A stretch of DNA of 64,000 nt from Paenibacillus dokdonensis (GTDB lineage: Bacteria > Bacillota > Bacilli > Paenibacillales > Paenibacillaceae): assembly GCF_004916975.1 (NCBI RefSeq), contig NZ_STGQ01000001.1, positions 2,907,674 through 2,971,673 of the forward strand, in the 5' to 3' direction. Under the pieces are notes generated by a model. It made no database searches, had not been told where the DNA came from, and worked only from the letters and a program-made list of their open reading frames with translations. Positions 8,520 through 18,529 of this stretch are shown piece by piece. Numbering within the stretch: the first letter of the stretch is position 1; each line of letters opens with the position of its first letter. The position numbers and the translations under genes are program-made.

Positions 8520-9650
8520 TCAAACCTCCAGTCCCAGATAGGAGCGCAATATTTCTCTCCACTTCTCTCTCCAAATGCGGATATCAAAAGCCCGGGTGAC
8601 AGCCCTCGCATTGGCTCCAACATAATGACGCAACTCGGAATTCTCCACTAAGACTGCTATGGACTGATACAGCTCTTCTTCGGTAGGGGACACACAAAAG
8701 CCGTTATATCCATCAATGATGAGATCATTTAGTCCGCCAACATTCCCTGCTACAACCGGCAGACCGCAGCTCATGGCTTCAAGACAAGAATAAGAGGTCC
8801 CTTCGGAAAAAATGGTGGGTATCACCGCAATATCTGCTTTCTGATAAGCTTCATTCATCTCTTGAAAGGTATAACTTCGGTGAGTGATCCGCTCCTGGTA
8901 AGGACTGCTGTCCGTCCACTGACGGAACGCTTTCGTTATCAAATTGTTCTCAACGACCTCACCGGCAAATTCAATATGGACCTGAGGGTATTTTTGCAGC
9001 AACCGGTCTGCTACCAGCATCATCGGGACGATCCCTCGCTCCAGACTGATACGCCGCGGATAGACGATGTGGACTGGGTCTCCATGCTCCTCAAGCCCCC
9101 TCCACTTCGCCCCAGGCGTAAACCATGCGGTATCCACTGCATTGGGCAGCAGCATAATTTGGTCCGGATCAGGATACTGGCAAACCGCACGGCAAAAGGT
9201 CAGAAAGTGGGAATCTACCGATACGATTTTTTTCAAATATCCGAGAGCTTGCTGAATATTTCGACCGACCTCTGCTTTGTGTTCAGCCGATGCTGCATGA
9301 TAGTCCCAATTGATTCCATGGCATATCCCTAAACTGCCTGATTTATATTCTATAGCCTCCCAAATAAAACTGGAGTATATGAGCGGGCCCTTCGCCTCCG
9401 CAGTCATCCGGTTAAACACCTCAATGCTGTCGCCTTGACTGCAGTTATAGCCATGCACACGGACCGGTCCGATTTCCTTCACAAAATCACCGCAATAAGA
9501 GAGCTGATGTATGACAGGCTTTCGTCCCAGGTCTGCGATAATCCCGCATATTTCATGCAAATAACGCTCCAATCCGCCGCCGTATATACGATTGATGTTG
9601 CCGTTATATGCATCAACAAAGCTATGGGTTAATATGCTGACTTCATTCAT
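8520..9650 (-). CDS. GT4 family glycosyltransferase
   Basis: 376 residues from the ATG at 9650, which overlaps the upstream stop as ATGA. A start 6 codons earlier is possible but has no ribosome site. GT-B fold: the N-terminal acceptor half has the opening GGGLERYLHEI, and the C-terminal half contains YPRRISLERG and the retaining-GT EX7E region FSEGTSYSCLEAMSCGLPVV. Translationally coupled to the GT2 gene before it, so both probably act in the same glycan assembly. Cytosolic or membrane-peripheral. Confidence 0.9.
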   Translation of the reverse strand: MNEVSILTHSFVDAYNGNINRIYGGGLERYLHEICGIIADLGRKPVIHQLSYCGDFVKEIGPVRVHGYNCSQGDSIEVFNRMTAEAKGPLIYSSFIWEAIEYKSGSLGICHGINWDYHAASAEHKAEVGRNIQQALGYLKKIVSVDSHFLTFCRAVCQYPDPDQIMLLPNAVDTAWFTPGAKWRGLEEHGDPVHIVYPRRISLERGIVPMMLVADRLLQKYPQVHIEFAGEVVENNLITKAFRQWTDSSPYQERITHRSYTFQEMNEAYQKADIAVIPTIFSEGTSYSCLEAMSCGLPVVAGNVGGLNDLIIDGYNGFCVSPTEEELYQSIAVLVENSELRHYVGANARAVTRAFDIRIWREKWREILRSYLGLEV

Positions 9651-10387
9651 AGGTCTTCCTCTCTCCACTCCACAAGCGTCGGATGCTCATCCAGAATTGA
9701 CTTGTATTGCTGTAAATCTCCCCAAATCCCATCCGGATCACGCTGCATATAGCGTTCGTATTTCTCCTCAAGCTGCTCGCGGCTGATGGCCCATCCATAA
9801 TGTTTAACGCGCAGTTCCGCCAGAAATCCGGGGAGTGCGGCATAGCTGAGAGGAAGCCGCGGGACATGATGATCCATTTTCGGATAAAAATAATAATAGC
9901 CGGGAATGTACCTGACAAGTGTACGGGTGTGCCTGCGGTGTATTTGCCAGTGCTCATCTTCACGGAAATGGGTTGTACCTCCCCAAAAGTCAAATAGGCG
10001 AAAACCCACCCAGTCAAACTGATCCTGATCCATTAGATCCCTCATATAAGCTTTTGCTTTGTCCTCATATATTTCATCCGCATCTACGGATAATATCCAG
10101 TCCGGATCCGTTGAGCATGCGAGCTCCCAGAGCTGTTTGCGAAGAAGCCATTCCCTGTCAAAATGTGATTTTTGCAGCGTTAGCAGATGAGCAACCTTGG
10201 GAAATTCCCGGCATATTTTAACGGTTTGATCCGTGCTGGCATCATCCACGATGACGATGTCATCCACAAAGCTGCTCAGATCCTTCAGGACCTGCTCTAG
10301 CATTCTTCCCTCTTCATTACGTACCTGCATGATCGCAGTGAGCTTATTGTCTTTGGTTTTGCGCAGCTTCTTAAGATCCAGATCCAT
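9647..10387 (-). CDS. GT2 family glycosyltransferase, short form
   Basis: 246 residues, ATG at 10387 with AAGGAGAG upstream. The GT-A domain spans nearly the whole protein: AIMQVRNEEG, IVIVDDASTDQT and DAD at 102-104. Unlike the plus-strand enzymes it has no TPR tail. It overlaps the preceding gene by 17 bp and the following one by 4 bp, showing a compact operon. An aromatic-rich segment (PGYYYFYPKMDHH) may help acceptor binding, but this is a guess. Confidence 0.9.
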   Translation of the reverse strand: MDLDLKKLRKTKDNKLTAIMQVRNEEGRMLEQVLKDLSSFVDDIVIVDDASTDQTVKICREFPKVAHLLTLQKSHFDREWLLRKQLWELACSTDPDWILSVDADEIYEDKAKAYMRDLMDQDQFDWVGFRLFDFWGGTTHFREDEHWQIHRRHTRTLVRYIPGYYYFYPKMDHHVPRLPLSYAALPGFLAELRVKHYGWAISREQLEEKYERYMQRDPDGIWGDLQQYKSILDEHPTLVEWREEDL

Positions 10388-11555
10388 GATTCACTCTCTC
10401 CTTCAGCCGGTGATATGCCTGCTCCAGCAAATCCGTTTCAGCGAAGGACATTAAAATGTTCCAATCCTGAATCGATGCTCGCAGCAGCTCCGTTACCGCC
10501 TCATGTTTCCGGCCGCGCGTCCATAACAAAATGGCTCTGACTTGCTCTCTGGAAATTCCATTTTTATATAGAAGTTGATGTCGGTCCATCACATTCAACG
10601 CTTTCTCCCACATCCATTGCTCCAAATACATATCTGCGAGAAAATGAGCGGCCTCCTCCGAATCATCCCTTTCAACAGCTTCCTCTGCTCTTCGGTAATC
10701 TTCATTCACGCGATAAAGCTCAGCTTTTAAGAGCTCCAGACGTTCTTCTGCAGCCCATCGCTTCATCCTCGCCAGCGTTTCTTTCTCATGCGGCAGTACC
10801 GCCGTAATCGCATACGTATATACCGCCCGCTCTATCTCCCCTTGCTGCACTTCAATGGCTGAAAAGAAACGATAATGTGAATGCAGCGTTCCATGATGTT
10901 CTCTGAGGAGCATCATTTCAAAGGATTCCTGAAGTGCTTGGGCTGCTCCCGTATCCTCAAGAAAATACCAATAAGATGCCAGCAGGTAGCTGATTGTCTC
11001 ATGCGGCCCCATCTGACGATGCAGCCGGGAATACACTTGTATTCTTTGCTCCCACTGCCTTCTCATTAATCCGTCCAATGAATTTCCCTGCGCCACATGT
11101 TCTACAAATAAATGAAGCAGAGCATGATTCTCTTCCGTCTCCTCATGTTCTCCATCCCACCAGTACAGATTTCTTCTCTGCAAGGATTGCTCCAGATATG
11201 TCTTTTCAGAAAGAGTTATCACCAGATCCGACGCCTCTGCTAACAAGCCGCTGTACTTATTCCAGGTTTGTTGGTCTTCTTCTACCGGACAAACGTCCAT
11301 AATAAAAAGCACCTTGCTGAATCCGCCGCCAAGTGCCTGTTGAATCCAGAAAGGTGAACATACGACAGCAATATATTCGCTGCTCCCATTTACTTCCCAC
11401 ATGTCCATATTCATGAAGGTATAATCACACTCTACACTTTCATGTTCCGGGTTATTGCCTATAAAAATATATTTTTCACCTTCAGGCAGATGGTCTAGTA
11501 TCTCTTTATATGCAAAGCTCTCCCAAGGCAAATTACCCAAAATCGCGTATTTCAT
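10371..11555 (-). CDS. Glycan-locus protein with Rossmann-like N-terminus and helical repeats
   Basis: 394 residues; the ATG at 11555 is preceded by GGGAGTG. The first ~110 residues (YAILGNLPWESF, IAVVCSPFWIQQAL, VLFIMDVCPVEEDQ) look like half of a GT-B or Rossmann fold, resembling the N-terminal half of TuaH-type proteins. The remaining ~280 residues are helical and TPR-like. I do not recognise a catalytic motif. It leads the minus-strand operon, so it may be an accessory subunit or a degenerate glycosyltransferase that organises the others. Confidence 0.8.
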   Translation of the reverse strand: MKYAILGNLPWESFAYKEILDHLPEGEKYIFIGNNPEHESVECDYTFMNMDMWEVNGSSEYIAVVCSPFWIQQALGGGFSKVLFIMDVCPVEEDQQTWNKYSGLLAEASDLVITLSEKTYLEQSLQRRNLYWWDGEHEETEENHALLHLFVEHVAQGNSLDGLMRRQWEQRIQVYSRLHRQMGPHETISYLLASYWYFLEDTGAAQALQESFEMMLLREHHGTLHSHYRFFSAIEVQQGEIERAVYTYAITAVLPHEKETLARMKRWAAEERLELLKAELYRVNEDYRRAEEAVERDDSEEAAHFLADMYLEQWMWEKALNVMDRHQLLYKNGISREQVRAILLWTRGRKHEAVTELLRASIQDWNILMSFAETDLLEQAYHRLKERVNHGSGS

Positions 11556-11738
11556 AGGGTCACTCCCGACACCCGTATTTTCCGTGCTACATCATATGCT
11601 GCACCAAGGATCAAAGTGATTCGAAAAAGAATGCCCCTTTCTTGTTTCAGCCCTCAAAGCTTCTTGTTTCATTTCATATATTGATCTAAAAAGCATATTT
11701 TGAAGAATTCGATAATTCAGCGTAAAGGAGGGATCCAC

Positions 11739-12530
11739 ATGCCGGTGCTTACAACGGAGATTATCGCCAATGTGACACAAACATCAAGTCGCAGCTATTC
11801 TCAGTACTCGTTGATTCTGGTGAATAACTGCGGATTTACTGCAAATATATACCTTGAAGGCTTTAGTGTTGCCGGAACCAAAGAGATATTCGCCCAGGAA
11901 ACGATAACCTTGCCCCCGAACGGAGTCGTAATTCGTGATTACCCCGCCTTTTTTGATTTTGCTCAATTCATTTATTACATCTCCATGAACAATGTAGCGG
12001 TGCAGATGTTTGCTGTTAACGAAGACAATGCTTATATAAAAATACCTATATCGCCAACAGACTCACGCCGCATTACTTCAGACTTTAGAAATAACATTAC
12101 GCTCACAGCCAATGAACAAGCGGTAATCAGTTATCAAAGGGTTCCGGTTTTCATGCTTCCTGAACAGTTTGGCGCGGCAGTCTATGCACAAGGCGTTGAG
12201 ATCATCTCCTCATTGCCCGTCCGTTATAAGCTGATCCAGGGAGGAACAGTGGATGGCAGATTTCAATACTTCCCAACACCAACAACATCTATACCCGCGG
12301 ACAGTACAGCCCTACAAGTCAATTTCACTTGCACCACCGTCACAGGCGGGCAGGTAGTCTATGAAGGCCAAACCTATGGAGCATCAGAAGCTTACTTCAA
12401 TGCCCTGATTCCTTTTGATGATAACAGGCTGGCCAATCTGCCTGAGCAGCAGACATTGACCCTAGTGGTAAGCGCCATGGATGGACCTGATCAAATTTAC
12501 GTGACCTTCCGTATGTATGAGGAGTGGTAA
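11739..12530 (+). CDS. Leaderless beta-rich protein, possible surface protein
   Basis: 263 residues from the ATG at 11739, chosen because AAAGGAGG sits 6 nt upstream; the frame is open 13 codons earlier without a ribosome site. The protein is rich in beta-forming residues, Thr, Asn and Tyr, with no signal peptide, TM segment or Cys pattern. Its first half (LVNNCGFTANIYLEGFSVAG, then LPPNGVVIRDYP) resembles in style the C-terminal domain of the repeat protein at 189-959. It diverges from the minus-strand glycan operon with about 180 bp between, so it may be a second structural acceptor. Function unknown. Confidence 0.8.
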   Translation: MPVLTTEIIANVTQTSSRSYSQYSLILVNNCGFTANIYLEGFSVAGTKEIFAQETITLPPNGVVIRDYPAFFDFAQFIYYISMNNVAVQMFAVNEDNAYIKIPISPTDSRRITSDFRNNITLTANEQAVISYQRVPVFMLPEQFGAAVYAQGVEIISSLPVRYKLIQGGTVDGRFQYFPTPTTSIPADSTALQVNFTCTTVTGGQVVYEGQTYGASEAYFNALIPFDDNRLANLPEQQTLTLVVSAMDGPDQIYVTFRMYEEW

Positions 12531-12546
12531 TTACAAGAAAAAAAAA

Positions 12547-12566
12547 GACCTCCCAAGAGGGAAGTC
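12547..12566 (-). terminator. Rho-independent terminator of gltD
   Basis: Stem GACTTCCC/GGGAGGTC (one G-U pair), loop TCTT on the minus strand, followed by a run of nine T. It lies 20 bp beyond the gltD stop. Confidence 0.85.
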
Positions 12567-12586
12567 CTTCACTTATATAGCTTTCT

Positions 12587-14074
12587 TTACACGAGAACCG
12601 TGGAACCCATCAAGTATTTATCTACTTCGCGAGCAGCCTGACGTCCTTCATTAATGGCCCATACCACTAGACTTTGACCGCGGCGCATATCTCCAGCTGC
12701 AAATACTTTATCCACACTCGTCTGATACTTACCGTACGGTGCCTTCACATTGGAACGACGGTCCGTCTCCAACCCAAGCTGATTGACAATCGTTTGTTCC
12801 GGTCCGTCAAATCCGATGGCGATCAGAGCCATTTGTGCATCAAATACTTTTTCCGTACCTGGAATCGGCTGATAGATCTTACGTCCCGTCTCATCAACGA
12901 TCCGTCTAATTTGAACCGTATGAAGCTCCTTTAAATTACCTTCCTCATCACCAACAAATTTGGTCGTCATGATGGAAAATTCACGTGGATCATTACCATA
13001 TAACGCTTTAGCTTCTTCCTGAGCATAATCGAGCGTATAAACATTCGGGAACTGCGGCCATGGATTGTTGATCGGATCACGCTCAAGCGGAGCCATATCA
13101 TGTGTACCGAATTGAGTGATGCTGCTACATCCATGACGGAGAGCCGTAGCCACACAGTCGGAACCGGTGTCACCACCGCCAATGACAATCACATCTTTAC
13201 CTTCTGCGGAAATATATTGTCCATCAGACAATCCGGAGTCCAGCAGACTCTTGATGGTTCCGTTCAGATAATTCATAGCGTAATGGACACCTTTCAATTG
13301 ACTGCCCTCAATATCGAATTCACGAGGTTTCGTGGCACCGCCGCATAAAACGACCGCATCATAATCGTCAACGAGTTGCTCTGAAGAGATATCTTTGCCA
13401 ATTTCCGTGTTGGTAATAAAACGAATTCCTTCCGCAGCAAGCAGATCCACACGGCGCTGTACCACGGCTTTATCCAGCTTCATGGAAGGGATACCGTACA
13501 TCAGTAGTCCTCCAATCCGGTCAGAACGCTCATAAACGGTGACGCTATGGCCTGCCTTGTTCAACTGGGCTGCGGTTGCAAGACCGGCAGGTCCAGAACC
13601 CACGACGGCAACACGTTTACCTGTACGTTTTTCAGGCGGATTCGGAACCACCCATCCCTCTTCAAAACCTTTATCGATGATAGCCTGTTCAATCGTCTTG
13701 ATGGTTACCGGTTGGCCGATCAGACCCACTGTACAGGAGCCTTCGCAAGGAGCCGGGCAAATGCGGCCTGTAAACTCCGGAAAGTTATTGGTTTTGTGTA
13801 GACGTTCAAGAGCTTCTTTCCATAGGCCGCGGTATATCAAGTTATTCCATTCCGGTATCAGATTGTTTACAGGACAACCGGAGGTTCCCCCTGCCATGTC
13901 AATCCCTGTGTGACAATAAGGAGTACCACAATCCATACAGCGTGCACCCTGCGTTCGCAGTTCTTCCTCAGACAAATGCTTGTGGAATTCTTCCCAGTCT
14001 TTTATACGTTCAGCCGGTTCGCGGTCAGCCGGCAGCTGGCGGCTGTATTCCATAAAACCTGTTGGTGTAGACAT
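12587..14074 (-). CDS. gltD: Glutamate synthase (NADPH) small subunit
   Basis: 495 residues from the ATG at 14074, chosen because STPTGFMEY matches the usual start of the family; the frame is open 14 codons upstream. The N-terminal Fe-S region has CMDCGTPYCHTG, CPVNNLIPEWN and CPAPCEGSC. Two dinucleotide folds follow: VVGSGPAGLATAAQ (FAD) and VIGGGDTGSDC (NADPH). It passes electrons from NADPH to the large subunit for glutamate formation from glutamine and 2-oxoglutarate. The large subunit is not in this window, so the pair is split or the partner lies elsewhere. Monocistronic by its own terminator. Confidence 0.95.
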   Translation of the reverse strand: MSTPTGFMEYSRQLPADREPAERIKDWEEFHKHLSEEELRTQGARCMDCGTPYCHTGIDMAGGTSGCPVNNLIPEWNNLIYRGLWKEALERLHKTNNFPEFTGRICPAPCEGSCTVGLIGQPVTIKTIEQAIIDKGFEEGWVVPNPPEKRTGKRVAVVGSGPAGLATAAQLNKAGHSVTVYERSDRIGGLLMYGIPSMKLDKAVVQRRVDLLAAEGIRFITNTEIGKDISSEQLVDDYDAVVLCGGATKPREFDIEGSQLKGVHYAMNYLNGTIKSLLDSGLSDGQYISAEGKDVIVIGGGDTGSDCVATALRHGCSSITQFGTHDMAPLERDPINNPWPQFPNVYTLDYAQEEAKALYGNDPREFSIMTTKFVGDEEGNLKELHTVQIRRIVDETGRKIYQPIPGTEKVFDAQMALIAIGFDGPEQTIVNQLGLETDRRSNVKAPYGKYQTSVDKVFAAGDMRRGQSLVVWAINEGRQAAREVDKYLMGSTVLV

Positions 14075-14242
14075 GACGTGTTCCCCCATCCGTTCTTTTC
14101 CTGTTGATTCTATCAAATAACGACACCATGATATTTCAATTATAGTATCATCTTAATCTTTGAATATTAAATGGATTTTCCGAATAATTATTTGTATTAT
14201 TTGACACGCTGCTTACATACGGATGAAAACTATTCATATAAC

Positions 14243-14728
14243 CTACACTCGAATATACGTGCAAAAACGGTAATCATACGGGTTTTTTTCGTCCCGGATT
14301 CCTTGTACTTCCTGAACACATTTCCATTCAGACTCGTTGATTTCAGGAAAAAATGTATCCCCTTCAAATATTTCATCGATCTTCGTTACCACAAGACAGT
14401 CAGCGTTGGGAAGCAGTGCGCGGTAGATTTCCGAGCCACCAATAACCATTAATTCTTCTTCATTCCCAAGCCCGAGTGCTTCATCTATCGTATGAATAAT
14501 CTGGGCGCCTGGTGCTGTATATTCAGGATCTCGCGTCAGAATGATATTCGTCCGGCCTGGAAGCGGTTTTCCGCCAAAGGACTCCCAGGTTTTCCGTCCC
14601 ATCAGAACCTTTTTACCCATGGTTTGTTCTTTAAAAAAAGCCATATCCCTTGGCAGTCTCCAGGGAAGCCCGTTGTTACGCCCGATGACTCTGTTTTCGC
14701 CCATGGCCCAAATAAACGTCATGCTCAT
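14243..14728 (-). CDS. dfrA: Dihydrofolate reductase
   Basis: 161 residues, the usual length; the ATG at 14728 has AAGGAG 9-10 nt upstream. Landmarks are the N-terminal WAMGENRVIG, the substrate loop GLPWRLPRDMAFFK with the catalytic acid as Asp, GRKTWESFG, the NADPH phosphate-binding LTRD and VIGGSEIYRALL. It reduces dihydrofolate to tetrahydrofolate with NADPH. It lies 43 bp after thyA on the same strand, the classic thyA-dfrA pair, since thymidylate synthesis makes the dihydrofolate it recycles. Confidence 0.97.
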   Translation of the reverse strand: MSMTFIWAMGENRVIGRNNGLPWRLPRDMAFFKEQTMGKKVLMGRKTWESFGGKPLPGRTNIILTRDPEYTAPGAQIIHTIDEALGLGNEEELMVIGGSEIYRALLPNADCLVVTKIDEIFEGDTFFPEINESEWKCVQEVQGIRDEKNPYDYRFCTYIRV

Positions 14729-14771
14729 GCACGCCAGCTCCTTCTAATCGAAATGGTCAATGATTTGCCTA

Positions 14772-15566
14772 TTAAATAGCTACCGGCGCTTTTATGCCCG
14801 GATGATGCTTATAATCAACAAATTCAAAATCTTCAAACTTATATTCAAAAATAGAATCCGGCTTACGCTTAATCAGCAATTCCGGAAGCTCATACGGTTC
14901 ACGATCAAGCTGAGTCTTGACCTGCTCCAGATGATTTGAATAAATATGCACGTCGCCGCCTGACCAAACAAACTCGCCGGGCGTAAGTCCGCATTGCTGC
15001 GCCACCATATGCGTCAGAAGGGCGTAACAGGCAATGTTAAACGGAAGGCCGAGGAATGTATCTACCGAGCGCATGGTCAGCATACAGGACAGTTTCCCGT
15101 CCGCTACATAGAACTGGAACACAAAATGGCAAGGCGGAAGTTTCATCTGCTCAATTTCCGCTACATTCCATGCGCTGACAATATGTCTGCGTGAATCAGG
15201 GTTTTTCTTGATGGATTCAATGACATTGGCAATTTGATCAATATGCGTGCCGTCCGGTGCTTCCCAGTTGCGCCACTGCGATCCGTACACCGGTCCTAAA
15301 TCCCCATTTTCATCGGCCCATTCATCCCAGATCGACACACCATTTTCCTTCAAATAACGAACATTGGTCTCACCGCTCAGAAACCATAGCAGCTCATGCA
15401 CCACAGATTTAATATGAATCCGTTTGGTCGTCAAAAGAGGAAAGCCCTTGGAGAGATCAAATCTCAGCTGTCTGCCAAACACCGATATCGTCCCTGTTCC
15501 AGTCCGATCTTCTTTTGGTGTTCCATTTTCCATAATGTCTTCCATTAACTCCAGGTAATTTCGCAA
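14772..15566 (-). CDS. thyA: Thymidylate synthase
   Basis: 264 residues from a TTG at 15566. The non-ATG start is supported by AGGGTGG upstream and by the alignment-like N-terminus [14 protein letters not shown], which matches the E. coli ThyA type in sequence and total length. The catalytic Cys is in [18 protein letters not shown] and the folate/dUMP region [13 protein letters not shown] are intact. It converts dUMP to dTMP using methylene-tetrahydrofolate. First gene of a thyA-dfrA operon. Confidence 0.97.
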   Translation of the reverse strand: MRNYLELMEDIMENGTPKEDRTGTGTISVFGRQLRFDLSKGFPLLTTKRIHIKSVVHELLWFLSGETNVRYLKENGVSIWDEWADENGDLGPVYGSQWRNWEAPDGTHIDQIANVIESIKKNPDSRRHIVSAWNVAEIEQMKLPPCHFVFQFYVADGKLSCMLTMRSVDTFLGLPFNIACYALLTHMVAQQCGLTPGEFVWSGGDVHIYSNHLEQVKTQLDREPYELPELLIKRKPDSIFEYKFEDFEFVDYKHHPGIKAPVAI

Positions 15567-15688
15567 GTTTCGTCCACCCTTTCGTTCTCCGTATCTATCT
15601 ATCTCAAAAAATCCTTGTTACTAGTTTACCATGCTCCCAACTCCTGAGAAATAGCTAAATAAAACCTTCCTTCTGGATGGAACAAAAA

Positions 15689-15720
15689 AACAAGAGCCCT
15701 GCTTACGCAAGGCTCTTGTT
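15689..15720 (-). terminator. Rho-independent terminator of the pdh operon
   Basis: A 10-bp stem AACAAGAGCC/GGCTCTTGTT with 12-nt loop, followed on the minus strand by seven T. It sits 27 bp after the pdhD stop. Confidence 0.9.
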
Positions 15721-15746
15721 CAGATACTGCATTTATTCAAACCTAA

Positions 15747-17168
15747 TTATTTGCGTGGTGCAATAACATGGATTGGGTTGCCAAGAGCAAGCTCGGCAGT
15801 TTCCATTACGATCTCACCAAGTGTTGGATGCGCATGAATCGTCAGGGCGATATCCTCAAGGGTCGCACCCATCTCGATAGCCAGACCCAGCTCAGCAATC
15901 AGGTTGGAAGCTTCGATACCTGCAATGTGGCATCCAAGAACCAGCTGAGTTTCTTCGTCAAAGATCATTTTGACAAAACCGTCAGGATTGTTCAGGGACA
16001 GCGCACGACCGTTACCCGCAAATGGGAACTTCGCAGCTTTCGCTTTGTAACCTTTTTCTTTAGCTTCTTTTTCCGTGTAACCTACGCTAGCGCACTCAGG
16101 ATCTACGAATGCAACGGCAGGAACGACTTTGTAGTCCACAACAGACGGCTCTCCGGAGATTGCCTCTGCTGCCACTTTACCTTCGTAAGAAGCTTTGTGA
16201 GCCAGTGCAGGACCAGCAACGATGTCACCGATAGCAAAGATGTTTGGTTTATTCGTACGACCTTGATGGTCAACTTTCACGAGACCACGGTCAGTCATTT
16301 CGATACCAACCAAATCCAGACCCAGGTCTCCGTCCGTATTAGGACGACGTCCAACGGTTACGAGCAGGTAGTCTGCTGTAACTTCTTTGGTTTCGCCGCC
16401 AACAGAATATTTAACGGTTACGTCTTTATCTGTTTGCTCAGCACTTTCTGCTTTTGCATTCGTGATAATTTCAACGCCAGTCTTCGTCATGTTCTTCACA
16501 ACGAGCTTGGTCATGTCCGGATCGAATCCGTTCAGAATCGTATCCAAGCCTTCAAGAATGGTCACTTTCGTACCAAATTTGGAGAACATTTGACCCAGTT
16601 CCGCACCGATATAGCCACCGCCAATAACAACAAGGCTCTTCGGAATCTCAGGCAGGCTCAAAGCCTCTGTGGACGACATGATGCGTCCGCCAAAAGGAAA
16701 TGCCTTAAGCTCGATTGGACGGGAACCCGTTGCAATGATGCAATGCTTGAAGCGGTAACGTGGAGATTCATGCTCATTGAAGCAGCGTGCTTCATTTTCA
16801 CTGATGAACATGCATTCGCCGTTGAAAACTTCGACCTTATTGCCTTTCAAGAGACCAGCAACGCCGCCGGTCAGCTTTTTGACAACACTGTTTTTGAATT
16901 CTTGGGTTTTCGTGAAATCCACTTTTACATTCTCAGCAGTCACGCCGAAAGCTTCGCCATGCTTTGCAGACTCATATTGGTGAGCCGCAGCGATCAGCGC
17001 TTTGGAAGGAATACAGCCGCGGTTCAAACACACGCCGCCAACTTCGGATTTGTCCACGATGATGACTTTTTGACCCAGCTGTGCAGCACGAATTGCTGCA
17101 ACATAACCGCCGGGGCCAGCACCTATAACTAATGTATCGATATCGAGAGAAGCGTCGCCTACTACCAT
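15747..17168 (-). CDS. pdhD: Dihydrolipoyl dehydrogenase (E3 of pyruvate dehydrogenase)
   Basis: 473 residues. The start at 17168 has GGAGGTG upstream, overlapping the end of pdhC. The sequence [20 protein letters not shown] is typical of Bacillus PdhD. The FAD site is GAGPGG, the redox disulfide is in [14 protein letters not shown], the NAD site is [13 protein letters not shown], and the C-terminal dimer-interface motif is HAHPTLGE with the catalytic His. It reoxidises dihydrolipoamide on E2 with NAD. Last gene of pdhABCD. Confidence 0.97.
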   Translation of the reverse strand: MVVGDASLDIDTLVIGAGPGGYVAAIRAAQLGQKVIIVDKSEVGGVCLNRGCIPSKALIAAAHQYESAKHGEAFGVTAENVKVDFTKTQEFKNSVVKKLTGGVAGLLKGNKVEVFNGECMFISENEARCFNEHESPRYRFKHCIIATGSRPIELKAFPFGGRIMSSTEALSLPEIPKSLVVIGGGYIGAELGQMFSKFGTKVTILEGLDTILNGFDPDMTKLVVKNMTKTGVEIITNAKAESAEQTDKDVTVKYSVGGETKEVTADYLLVTVGRRPNTDGDLGLDLVGIEMTDRGLVKVDHQGRTNKPNIFAIGDIVAGPALAHKASYEGKVAAEAISGEPSVVDYKVVPAVAFVDPECASVGYTEKEAKEKGYKAKAAKFPFAGNGRALSLNNPDGFVKMIFDEETQLVLGCHIAGIEASNLIAELGLAIEMGATLEDIALTIHAHPTLGEIVMETAELALGNPIHVIAPRK

Positions 17169-17171
17169 ATC

Positions 17172-18497
17172 TTACACCTCCATAACCAGCAGCTCAGGAT
17201 TGTTGAGCAGTGATTTAATGTAATTCATAAAGTGTTGTGCAGTTGCGCCATCGATGATGCGATGGTCAAAGCTCAGGGACAATGCCATTACAGGAGCGGC
17301 AACAATTTCACCGTTCTTCACGACAGGTTTTTCAGAGATACGTCCGGTACCGAGGATTGCAACTTCAGGGAAGTTGATGATCGGAGTAAAGAACATACCG
17401 CCGGCAGAACCGATGTTAGTAATGGAAATCGTGCTGCCCTTCATTTCGTTAGGAGTCAGCTTGCCATCACGGCCGCGTGCTGCCAGATCACGAATGCTGT
17501 CAGCGATCATCCAGATGCTCTTACGATCGGCATCCTTGATAACCGGAACGATCAGACCGTTGTCTGTATCTGTTGCGATACCGATATTGTAGTACTTCTT
17601 GTACACAATTTCGTTGTTCTCTTCGTCGATCATCGCGTTCAAAGCAGGGAATTGGCGGGAAGCCGCAACCAGAGCTTTCACGATGAAAGGCAGATAAGTG
17701 ACCTTCGTGCCTTTTTTCTCAGCGATTGGTTTCATGCGCGTACGGAATGCAACCAGCTCAGTAACATCCACTTCATCCATGATGGTAACATGAGGTGCAG
17801 TGTAAGCCGATTTAACCATCGCATTGGAGATCGCTTTACGAATACCCTTAAACGGTACGCGTTCTTCTTCTGCACGTGGATCCACGGCTGCAGAAGACGC
17901 TGCGGACGATGCCGCTGGAGCAGCTTTCTCTTCGCTTTGCGTAGCCGGAGCCGAAGTCTGGCCTCCACCATTTTTGAAGGATTCAACATCTTCTTTTGTG
18001 ATTTTGCCGTTATTTCCGGAACCATTCACTTGAGTGATGTCGATGCCTTGTTCGCGGGCAAATTTGCGTACGCTAGGCGTAGCAAGTACTTCTTTGTTTG
18101 GAGCGGCTGGAGCCGAAGCATTCTTCTCTCCGCCTTCTTTGGCTTCTTCAGGGCTGCTTTGTGCAGGGGAAGAAGTGGTATCCGCACTGCCTTTAGCTGC
18201 ATCCGCTTCCTGGGAACCATGGTCGCCAGCTGGAGCTTCCTGTTCAGGAACTTCGCCTTCTGCATCAATAATAGCAACGATTTCGCCGACGCGGCATACC
18301 TGTCCGTCCTTTGTCAGAACTTCCTGCACTGTACCGTTAACTGGGCAAGGAACCTCTACAACCGCCTTGTCGTTTTGTACTTCCATGATGATGTCATCGT
18401 CTGTTACTTTATCGCCTGGTTTGATGTGCATTTTAATAATTTCGCCTTCATGCAAACCTTCTCCCAGTTCAGGGAACCGATATTCAAATTTTGCCAC
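17172..18497 (-). CDS. pdhC: Dihydrolipoamide acetyltransferase (E2)
   Basis: 441 residues from a GTG at 18497 with AGGAGGTAG upstream. Domain order: one lipoyl domain (residues 1-78, lipoyl Lys at 44 in QNDKAVVEV), an Ala/Glu/Ser-rich linker (about 80-130), the peripheral subunit-binding domain (about 135-170, LATPSVRKFAREQGID), a second linker, and the catalytic domain with the DHRIIDG active-site motif near the C-terminus. It forms the core of the pyruvate dehydrogenase complex and makes acetyl-CoA. Confidence 0.97.
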   Translation of the reverse strand: MAKFEYRFPELGEGLHEGEIIKMHIKPGDKVTDDDIIMEVQNDKAVVEVPCPVNGTVQEVLTKDGQVCRVGEIVAIIDAEGEVPEQEAPAGDHGSQEADAAKGSADTTSSPAQSSPEEAKEGGEKNASAPAAPNKEVLATPSVRKFAREQGIDITQVNGSGNNGKITKEDVESFKNGGGQTSAPATQSEEKAAPAASSAASSAAVDPRAEEERVPFKGIRKAISNAMVKSAYTAPHVTIMDEVDVTELVAFRTRMKPIAEKKGTKVTYLPFIVKALVAASRQFPALNAMIDEENNEIVYKKYYNIGIATDTDNGLIVPVIKDADRKSIWMIADSIRDLAARGRDGKLTPNEMKGSTISITNIGSAGGMFFTPIINFPEVAILGTGRISEKPVVKNGEIVAAPVMALSLSFDHRIIDGATAQHFMNYIKSLLNNPELLVMEV

Positions 18498-18529
18498 CTT
18501 TACTACCTCCTATCAAATGACTGCTTTTC

